A stretch of 64,000 bases of DNA, taken from positions 248,001 to 312,000 of the forward strand of contig JAHLMK010000024.1 of assembly GCA_019915135.1 (NCBI GenBank). Reading direction: 5' to 3'. A program made the position numbers and the translations under genes. The notes under the pieces are model-generated. The model did no database searches. It saw nothing but the letters and a program-made list of their open reading frames with translations, and was not told the DNA's origin. The stretch comes from Strobilurus pachycystidiatus. Taxonomy: Eukaryota > Basidiomycota > Agaricomycetes > Agaricales > Physalacriaceae. Of this stretch, positions 55,780-64,000 are shown one piece after another. Position 1 is the first letter of the stretch. Each line of letters begins with the position of its first letter.

Positions 55780-56064
55780 GCAAGTAAGATGAAAAGTTGA
55801 AGTTAACCCTAACCTTACGCTCGGACTACGGGGCCGAGCTTGACTCTTTCGTTCCTTCTCAACTCCTTCTTGCCCTTGGTCAGATATTCTTGACTTTTGA
55901 ATCGCAGATGTTGTTCATGAGAGTCATTCTTCTCTTCAGTGTTCCTCCTCTGGCTTGCCCCATAACCCGTTGACCTGACCGGAATCGCGGACCGATACCC
56001 GATTGCAGCAGCTTGATTCCCTGATTATCCTCCTGTATTCTCATTCCTGAACATCGCAGTCGCT
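55780..56064. promoter_or_regulatory. Intergenic region, GCN1 / gluconokinase, with a telo-box-like motif
   Basis: 285 bp between divergent starts. TTAACCCTAACC lies at 55803-55814, about 25 bp upstream of the GCN1 ATG. Confidence 0.4.
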
Positions 56065-56660
56065 ATGGAGGTTCCAAAACCAAGTAGCATAATAGTTATG
56101 GTAACTCGACTCCTTCCGTTTCTACCGCTCACTCATCATGGCCGCAGGGAGTGTCGGGTACCGGGAAATCGACACTGGGCAAAGCCATCGCCGATTCACT
56201 CAAATTACCCTTCATCGATGCCGACGACTTGCACCCAGCATCCAACGTAGCAAAAATGTCGTCCGGAATACCACTGAACGATGCAGATCGCGAACCATGG
56301 CTGGCAAACATACGCAAGAAAGGGGTGGAGAGTGGAAGCGTCGTGATTGCGTGTTCCGCCTTGAAGAATCTCTACCGAGAGACACTCAGAGGAAAGACTA
56401 CATCACCGGAGGGCGTCCGCGACGGACCAAAAACATATTTCGTCTTCATCAAAGGGTCTCGCGAGGTGCTGATGGATCGAATGTCCAAGCGCCAGGGACA
56501 TTTCATGAAGGCAGAGATGCTGGACAGTCAGCTGGCGACACTGGAGAGTCCGGAGGGAGAATCTGATGTTGTGGTCGTTCCAGTAGAGGATACAACGGAG
56601 GTCCAGACCAGGAATGCAATACAAGAATTAGAAGAGTTGATGAAGGCAACTGTATCATAG
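56065..56660 (+). CDS. Gluconokinase
   Basis: Two exons (56065-56100 and 56148-56660) give 182 residues, the normal length. The P-loop G-V-S-G-T-G-K-S spans residues 13-20 right after the intron. Then come F-I-D-A-D-D-L-H-P-A-S-N-V-A-K-M, G-I-P-L-N-D-A-D-R-E-P-W-L, and C-S-A-L-K-N-L-Y-R, all diagnostic of the GntK family. R-Q-G-H-F-M-K forms the lid. It phosphorylates D-gluconate to 6-phosphogluconate, feeding the pentose phosphate pathway. Confidence 0.95.
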
Positions 56661-57167
56661 CCGGGAACAACTTATCCTCGCATTACAAGTGATGGCCTAT
56701 ACTCAATGCTATGATGCTATATAGAACTAGATGGAATCTTGGTAATTAGTTACATACTATGTACGCTGCTTGGAACATGAATGCGACTAGTACTCGAGTA
56801 GCTTGCTTCTTGATTTGGTGCGGGTAGATCCGTCCAGCTGGCGGAAGGGACTCGAATAAGATGTAACGGCAATCATCCCGTTCCATCGTTCACCTCTTCT
56901 CGTGAATAGCTCTTTGGCCAAACCTACTGTGTCCGACTCGAGCCCAGAATCAGACAGGTCCTGACAGTCTCTCTACTCTCACCCCAGTAACTCAGCACGC
57001 CAGCTGGGATACTTGCGGCCGCCTTCACCGGTTACGTACCGGTTATCTTTCCCCCCTGGAAGCATGATCACACACCCCGCCAGATCCATCCGAGGCCGCA
57101 TTCCGCATTTCGCATAAATGAGCTCGTTGAAAGCTATTCTCAGTTCCAAATCCCCTGTCACCCCACC
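56661..57167. promoter_or_regulatory. Intergenic region with a direct repeat upstream of the polyol dehydrogenase
   Basis: ACCGGTTA occurs twice, at 57027-57034 and 57038-57045, 11 bp apart (about one helical turn) and about 125-140 bp before the ATG. A C-run follows at 57051-57056. No gene seen in this stretch. Confidence 0.45.
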
Positions 57168-58522
57168 ATGGCCACCACCTCTAACCGAGCGTGTGTTTTG
57201 ATGAAACCCGAGACCATCGAAATCAAGGACGTTCCTGTGCCGCCGGTACACAAAGACGACGTCAAGGTCAAGGTCGAAGCGACTGGTATCTGTGGAACTG
57301 ACGTACGGGTTATTCACATCGATGGACAATCTTTCATGTCTCCTTCTAGATGCACATCTACAAACACTTTGGGGTGGGTAGAGACATTATGAAAGATCCG
57401 GTCGTGTTGGGCCACGAATCCGTTGGAACGGTCGTGGAGATTGGGGAGGACGTGAAGGATGTCAAAGTTGGTGACCGAGTCGCAATTGAGCCGTTCTTTT
57501 CTTGTCGCAAGTAAGTGTACCATTGAGTTACCATTCGTCCGCCGTACCGATTGATAACTCCCTAGATGCTTCAACTGCAAGCGTGGAAAGACCAATGTTT
57601 GCAAGATTTTTCGACAGGCTGGTTTCATGGAAGTACAAGGCAGTACGTCAACATTTCTGAAAACCTTCTCGAGCCTCAGAATTCACATATCTCCAGCATT
57701 ATCACAATACTATGTCTGTGAATCGGATTTCGTGGTCAAAATGCCCGACTCCATCAGCTGGGAGGAGGGCGGATGCATCCAGCCTCTAGCCGTTGCCGTT
57801 CAGCTGGCGAAACGCGCCAAAATGGGAGCCGGCCAGACCCTTGCCGTATTGTGAGTATGTTCGCGCACTTCGACACGTCGAAGCACTGCTTACGCCCATG
57901 CCATACTAGTGGTTGTGGTCCCCTCGGCTGTCTGATAATGGCGGTCGCGAAGGCGTACGGAGTATCGAAGATTCTTGCCTTCGATATCTCCCAGAAGCGC
58001 GTCGATTTCGCGAAATCCTTGTGGGCCGACTACGCTGCGGTGTCGCCAATTCGTGCAGAGGGACAGGACTACTTGGATTGGGCAGAGTCCTTCAAGGGAG
58101 AGGCCCTGTCAGCCGCTGGTGTCGAGGCGTGGGGTGTCGACGTCGCAGTAGAGGCATCGGGCGCAGAAGCTTGCATGGCCGCCGGAATGTCGTTCGTGCA
58201 TGCAGGCGGAACTTGTGAGTAATTCCGGGTTTCAAGGTAAGTGTATTCACGAAGGCGCCCAGATGTTCAAGCAGGTCTTGGTCGACCACTTAACAGCTTC
58301 CCAACGTCGATGATCGTTGGCAAAGAGTTGGATGTCATCGGCAGTGTACGGTACACCGTCGGGTGCTTTCAAACAGCTATTGACCTGATTGCAAGTGGCA
58401 AGATCAATCTGAGGCCTATGATCACTGCTGTCTTCCCACTGTCCAAGTCAGTAGAGGCGTTGGAATGTGTCGCGAGGGGTCAGGATCTGAAAGTGATAAT
58501 TATGAACCAGCAGGTGGAATAA
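57168..58522 (+). CDS. Zinc-dependent medium-chain polyol dehydrogenase (sorbitol/xylitol type)
   Basis: Multi-exon. Catalytic zinc motif G-I-C-G-T-D then M-H-I-Y-K-H after the intron, G-H-E-S-V-G-T-V, and D-R-V-A-I-E-P. The structural zinc cysteines (C-R-K-C-F-N-C-K-R-G-K-T-N-V-C) are present. Rossmann fold with G-C-G-P-L-G-C-L and an acidic Asp at the end of the second strand (A-F-D-I-S-Q-K-R), favouring NAD. A late intron joins to Y-V-Q-A-G-L-G-R-P-L. Family members oxidise sorbitol, xylitol or L-arabinitol; which one cannot be decided. Confidence 0.92.
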
Positions 58523-58680
58523 TAGCAGTGTACCCCAGAACTTGTTGGATAGAAGAGAAGTATGTATAAGTGTTGAATAGGACCGGTACCATGAGTAGAC
58601 CGCGCCGCGGCCGCGCTCAAGCAAATCCTGTCATTTCATGATTGGAGTACATATACATTGCATATGATGTCGTTGTCGCT

Positions 58681-61050
58681 CTAAATATCGTTAGTCCAGA
58701 TCTTTTGCACCTCTTTCCTGAACGGTTCGAGAGTAAACTCCACCGCCGAACAAGGATAGCCGATGTCGAACTTCTCCAGGACAGTGGGGTGGAGAACGCC
58801 AAGCGTTCCTAATTCAATGTCCTTGCGTGCATTTGTGTGGAGTTTCGCCTCAAGCTTGTGTTTCAAGCCCGACAGAGCCGTGTCTTTTATAGAAGGTGGG
58901 CGGTAATAGATCGAGGCCGCTCGTCCAGGGAAGTAGGCAGGATCTGAGATGCATTGTTAGAACAGCGATAGGAAGAACCCGAAGGACCCAGGGATACGCA
59001 CCTTCGGTCTCCTTCAAATAGTATCCCGTCTCCTTCTCGTAATCGTCACTACGGATACGAGGAACCTCCAGCATCTTCATTGCCCTGTCCAAAACACCGT
59101 GTATGACCTCAAATCCGGCGGTCTTGTTGCACCATACGGCGCCGGCATGCCGAATATTGCGCGCTTGACGCTCGCGAGAAAGATCCTTCACAACGATATC
59201 GCCCGTTTCGAAAATCCTGATCGGCAATGCGTGCGACCGATTCTCTCGTACGGTCTTGAGTAGTCCAGGGATCAATGTTGTTCGCACAACCTGGAACTCG
59301 AGCGATTTGGGATTGGCGATCCTGACTGCCGTTGACGACCATTTCTTGTCGGTGTGATTCAGGTGATCGAAGTTTTCCTCGAGAGAGCACTGTAGATTCG
59401 AGGACGTTAACTTGGCTTGTTACATGTGAAGCAAACAGCTCACCAGAATCAACGGCAGAACTTCAACCCAACCGGCCAAGGCCCACTCGACGCGAATGAT
59501 ATCAGACAACTTGCTGATGGCAGAGGGTTGCCCCACTGTCGTAGTTGCCGGGAATGTATGTGGTAGATTGTTGAAACCGTAAGCAATAGCAGCATCCTCC
59601 ATGATATCACACTCGTGGAATATATCAGGACGGGTGCACGGAACGAGCACGTCAATAGTGTCGTTTGTAGGGTCGGCGGCTGAGATTGACGCGTGCAACG
59701 TCATTTTATTGAGAAGCGGGATGACCTCACGCGTCTTCAGGTTGAGTCCTGTGCATTTATTGATGTAGGATGTGTGCGCCACAGTTTTTCTGGGCGAAAG
59801 ATTCGGCGATATGATGGTCTGTCCCTTATGTGTAATTATCTTGACGGGTTCGATGCTGTCATTGGATACTTGAGACTTAGTCGCGTCGATAGGAAAATGA
59901 TGGTCATACGTGAAAGGTTCTGCGCAATACTCCGAGAACATCGTTGCGACGATGTTGACAACGATATCAAGCTTGGTCTTGTCAGTGGCGGTGACATCGA
60001 TGAAAACGTTTCTAGTGTTGAGCGTGATTTTGCTGTGGTCAGAGTTGATGATGGGAGGCATAGAGAGAACGCGATCCTTGGCATCGTAAATGATGGGATA
60101 GACAGGTGAATCCCGGATGATTGGGAGGTATTTCGAGAGCTGCTTGTCCGACTAAGGCTGAATGTAAGTGATAGCCTTGTCATACAGTGACCTTGCTCAC
60201 CTCGTAGAGTGTCATCAGTTCCTCAGCGGTGTATGCCTTGTTCTTATTGAGGGGTGCAAATTTGATGTCTTTCGGAGGAAGAGCCTGGTATCTGAAGGGC
60301 CCTTCGAGGGTATCGAGATCATGGGTTCCGATGGCGACCAACTGCCTTCGGCGACAGATGTTCTGATGCAGCTTGTCCTGGAGGTCAATGAAGGATGCGT
60401 ATGACTGGGGAGTGAAGGTGATGTTTCGAAGGACGGCACACGCGAACAACGGTCGAACTTTCTCAGTCTGGTGATCAGTTGTGTTAGTGTTTTGAGTCCA
60501 CTAACGCGAATGGCACACCTCTGCGTCAATGTTCACCGTAAGCAGATCCTTTTCACCTCCTGGTGGGTAAACGAGTTTATAGTTTGGGGTCGGGGCCTTG
60601 TCCAGGAAGGTGCGGAGGCTCCGCGCGATGCCCTCGATGCAAAGCAAGTCATACCTGTCGCATGGATTGGCGCGAGTTTAGGTACAGAAACGGGCTGTAT
60701 ACCTATTTGCTGGAATTTCTATCTTCAGTTGCTGTCATCGAGTCAGTACGCGATCCAGGGATCACGATGATGGCACACACCGGGCGTTCTGCGGGCAGTC
60801 CCTTCTTCTTGGCTTCTTCCACTTCTTCTGTGGTCTGCAAGCATTATCAGAAATTGCCCTCTGATCATCGATGATGACTCCGCGTACATCTTCATCCAAT
60901 TCCAAGCCATAGTCAAAGCAAAGCTGGTCAAATTCCTCGAACGCTGGTGATCCGGGTTGAGTATATGACCAGCAAACAAGGTCAGGTCGTACTGAATTCT
61001 TGGCCCAGTCGTTCCCAGAGCTCAGCTTTGTCGACAGCAACAGTTGGCAT
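58681..61050 (-). CDS. FRS1: Cytosolic phenylalanyl-tRNA synthetase beta subunit
   Basis: Several introns. Starts [13 protein letters not shown] at 61050, the usual N-terminus. Later come the B3/B4 editing-type domain ([12 protein letters not shown] on the minus strand), the B5 domain ([19 protein letters not shown]), then the catalytic-like fold ([11 protein letters not shown] and I-F-E-T-G-D-I-V). The end is [13 protein letters not shown] and TAG at 58681. Works with the alpha subunit to charge tRNA-Phe. Divergent from DPH6, 109 bp away. Confidence 0.94.
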
Positions 61051-61159
61051 TTTGGAAAGAGGTGAGATCGAGTCAAAGATATCCACGTGGGAGACGGGCA
61101 GTAATGATTAATGATCTCCGGTCCGTTATCCGATCTCAGTCATTTCTCTTCGACGTTCA
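61051..61159. promoter_or_regulatory. Short bidirectional promoter, FRS1 / DPH6
   Basis: 109 bp between start codons of two translation-related genes. No specific box recognised. Confidence 0.4.
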
Positions 61160-63700
61160 ATGAAATACGTCGCGTTATTGAGCGGTGGCAAGGACAGCTG
61201 CTTCAATCTGCTTCATTGCGCCAAGAATGGTCACCAACTCATTGCGGCAGCCTCTCTTGGCCCCGAGCCAGGAAAAGGTGCTCATTCCAACAAGACATCA
61301 TGAGTTGCAGCTTAAAAGGTTGACAGAGGAATTGGATTCGTACATGTACCAGACTGTCGGCCAGGATGCGATAGAAATTGTTGCACAGGCTCTTGATGTT
61401 CCCCTTTATCGCAGAGTCATTCAAGGCACCGCTGTCGAGCAAGGATCTGAATACGGAGGTCGCGCTTCTTCTAGTGGCGTAACTGGCGACGAAACCGAAG
61501 ATCTGTTTGAGTTGTTGGCTGAAGTCAAGGTATGCACTTGAATTTTATTCAAACGAAACTTGATGTCCGATAGTCCAAACATCCCGACATCACAGGCGTG
61601 TCTGTGGGCGCTATACTCTCCAACTACCAACGCGTAAGAGTAGAACATGTGTAAGTCCCTTCCTGAATGCATCCATGTTTCTCGTTGACCTGTCATAGGT
61701 GCCGACGGCTGTCTCTGGTTGCGCTGTGCTATCTGTGGCAACGATCGCAGGCGGAGCTGCTTTCCGAAATGATTGAAGCTGGGATGAATGTTGTTTTGAT
61801 CAAAGTAGCCGGCATCGGGCTCACTAAGAATCATCTCGGGAAGACTCTCAGTGAAATGGAGGGCACACTCTTCAAGCTGGTCAGTGACATCCCCTCACTG
61901 TACCAAGTGTTTGACCCAACCGTCAGAACACTCTTTACGGATCACATATATGTGGCGAGGGAGGCGAGTACGAGAGCCTAACTCTAGACTGTCCTCTGTT
62001 CAAGAGTCGTATAGAGCTGTGAAGTCCCACTTTGTTTGGCCCGTGGCAGGTCTTCTGATTCATTGATAGTCTCGAAACTGAGGTGGTCATCCACTCAGAC
62101 AATGACTTCGCCTCTGTTGCGTATCTTCGCATCAAAGACGCCGCTCCTGTTCCAAAATCCAAGTCGGATCTTCCCCTTCACGTTCCTCCCATGCTGGATT
62201 CAGAGGTCGACGAGGTCACTATAGATGACACAGAACTCATGCCCTCGCCATCCCCAAAAGGAGTAGACCAAGGCATCCCTCAAATTCCAGTCTCTTCGGT
62301 CAAGAGAGGGAATTGGGTCACCATAAGCAATGTACAGTCGCCCCGTCAAGTCGAAAACCTGTCGATTTCTGACGAAGTCCACTCGTGCTTCGAACTACTT
62401 CGGGGTGAGTAATCTCGACGTTATCCACGGCCAAGACTTACCCCAGCAGAGCAACTTTCTCAGTGGCATTTTACCTTATCCGACTGCGTGAACATCAATT
62501 TGTTCATCTCATCGATGGACTTGTTCGCCCAAGTGAACGCGGCGTACGTGACGTACTTTGGTACAAGTCCGCCTGCCCGAGCTTGTGTTGCAGTGGATCT
62601 ACCCGAACCGTACCGCGTCCGACTGGATTGTGTAGCCTGTAGCGAAGCGGACCGCCATGCGCTTCATGTCCAAAGCCTCAGTTATTGGGCCCCTGCTAAC
62701 ATCGGTCCCTACTCTCAGGCTGTCATGGTATGTATCTTCTGTATCCTTGCACATGTCTTTAACGAACGGCTTCTGACCAGGTCGATTCGAAAGTCTTTGT
62801 ATCCGGACAGATTGGGATGATTCCCCGCGATCTCTCCCTTCCAAATCCGCGCTCTTTGACCATCGAAGCAGCCCTCTGCATACAGCACGCCGATCGGATA
62901 GCACATGCCTTGAGCGAGAATTCAGGCAGGTGGACAGGATACTCTCAGCTCATCATTTTCTGGCTATCGGATGAGAAGCACTTCGATACAGTCTCGCGGA
63001 TGCATTCTAACCTTCAGAAGGTGAAACTTCAGCCTTGTGCACATGCGTTGTCCTTATGACCAGGCATTAGGAGACAGAAGAACATGCGGCCGTGGTCTAC
63101 GCCGCCGTAAAGAGCATTCCTAAGGGTGCTCTGGTCGAGAAGCAGGCACTCTTGCATTCTGGGCGCTTCTCAGAGGAAGATGATGGTGAACTCGTCGTGG
63201 AAGACCGCCTTCTTACTTCGATCTCTGGTGAGTGTTGCCTCCGGTGAAGCCGGCCATCTAACCATTCTCGATGCAGGATCCGTGAGCGACAATATACGCT
63301 GGCATATATCCTCGTTTCCCAACAATATGTCGAGTTGTATGAGTGTGTCATTTTCTGATATAACGGGTATGGTCGACATGCACTCGCGCACAACTTGAAT
63401 CTCAATTGTATTTGAGCAGATACACATGCGGAGATCGAGACACTGAGATCACTTCGTGATCTCGCCGTTTGTTGGACACAACCGTTATCTATTCGCCTGT
63501 TTTATGTTCTTGGACAGGAAGAAAATGGTACGCCACAAGCTTCCCACATCCGTGACGACCCACTAAGACGCGCCACAGCATACAGGGTCCTGAAGACTCT
63601 CTTTGGTTCCAATGCTTCAGTTACAGTGATCCCTTGTCGGTTCCTCGCAGACTCGGCAAAAAAGAGATGTAACTTTATTATCTGTGTTCTTACATCGTAG
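61160..63700 (+). CDS. DPH6: Diphthine-ammonia ligase with C-terminal RidA-like domains
   Basis: Many introns. The true start is M-K-Y-V-A-L-L-S-G-G-K-D-S at 61160 (PP-loop at residues 8-13), out of frame with a longer upstream ORF from 61111. Next come H-Q-L-I-A-A-A-S-L, E-L-D-S-Y-M-Y-Q-T-V-G and a G-E-Y-E-like segment that fits the ATP-pyrophosphatase domain. After the linker the C-terminal part has Y-W-A-P-A-N-I-G-P-Y-S-Q-A and a second YjgF/RidA-like unit, as in fungal Dph6. It amidates diphthine to diphthamide on eEF2. Ends at TAG 63698. Confidence 0.92.
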
Positions 63701-63814
63701 AGATACCAATGTGACAACAAAACGGCCCACTAAAACTGAAAAAAGCACACAAACTGACGATGTACAGCAGTCCAATATATCGAAATTTAGATGGTGACGC
63801 TAGCAGAATCATGA

Positions 63815-64000
63815 TCAGGGGGTGTCAATATCTTTCATTTCTGCCAGTCTTCTTCTCATTGCCTTCTCCGTCGGTGTCGGGGGCACCATTCGAGCAATGG
63901 CAGCGCTTGCTCAGGTGTGAGATCTCCGACTAACAGGGGTACAGAGATAGCTCACCCAAATAGTGTACAGAGACCACCGAATCGTAGGACCCAGACTACT
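63815..64000 (-). CDS. 3' end of an unrecognised gene (partial)
   Basis: The last exon on the minus strand reads I-A-R-M-V-P-P-T-P-T-E-K-A-M-R-R-R-L and ends K-D-I-D-T-P with TGA at 63815-63817. An intron beginning GTGAGC (near 63957) separates it from a further upstream segment that leaves the window. The short basic, Pro-containing tail could be a cytosolic C-terminus of a membrane protein, but nothing decides this. Confidence 0.45.

Noticed and set aside
61111..61323. ORF starting upstream of DPH6 in another frame
   Set aside because: The PP-loop motif lies in the frame starting at 61160, so this is a shadow.
1..64000. CRISPR arrays, operons or bacterial defence systems
   Set aside because: Short spliceosomal introns and the gene content are eukaryotic; no regularly spaced repeats were seen.

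Overview
The window looks like a gene-dense stretch of a basidiomycete genome, most likely a mushroom-forming fungus (Agaricomycetes). The reasons are short GT-AG introns of about 45-60 nt in almost every gene, genes on both strands with tiny spacers, and fungus-specific families (Vtc1, Dal5-type permease, Ufo1-type F-box/WD40, DUF4246). I support 33 protein-coding genes (the two at the window edges are partial) plus one small candidate ORF. No tRNA, rRNA or CRISPR was found. All functions are inferred from motifs and family resemblance read by eye; no database search was run.

Layout. 1-9.5 kb: the 3' end of a zinc-knuckle/RGG protein, a serine-rich orphan, EMC10 (ER membrane complex), an alpha/beta hydrolase with a glycine-rich membrane hairpin, NAA10 (NatA N-terminal acetyltransferase), a coiled-coil orphan with Asp/Pro repeats, and a PAF-acetylhydrolase. 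9.8-23.5 kb: a large PPR-like protein, an F-box/WD40/UIM protein of Ufo1 type, ARPC5, a BCS1-like AAA ATPase, SWC4, VTC1, U1-C, LSM3 and a Gag1-clamp protein. 23.6-33.5 kb: GRR1, a secreted glycoprotein, a DUF4246 protein, SAM50 and SMN. 33.5-42 kb is the accessory part: a possible 52-residue membrane peptide, a TauD-like dioxygenase divergent from a Dal5-family permease, a 208-bp MITE-like element with a 3-bp target duplication, and a membrane-anchored repeat protein. 42-64 kb: glutaminyl-tRNA synthetase, the RNase P/MRP subunit RPR2, a proline-rich orphan, GCN1, gluconokinase, a sorbitol/xylitol-type dehydrogenase, FRS1 (PheRS beta), DPH6, and the 3' end of another gene.

Many genes work in RNA processing and translation (U1-C, LSM3, SMN, RPR2, GLN4, FRS1, DPH6, GCN1, NAA10). 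Several are arranged head-to-head with start codons only 60-120 bp apart (UFO1/ARPC5, U1-C/LSM3, Gag1-like/GRR1, SAM50/SMN, RPR2/orphan, FRS1/DPH6), suggesting shared bidirectional promoters.

The most notable items are the MITE with a hairpin inserted in one terminal repeat, two introns that resolve only as GC-AG with perfect GCAAGT donors, the U1-C/LSM3 pair, and the dioxygenase/permease pair. I did not find a clearly new multi-gene system.
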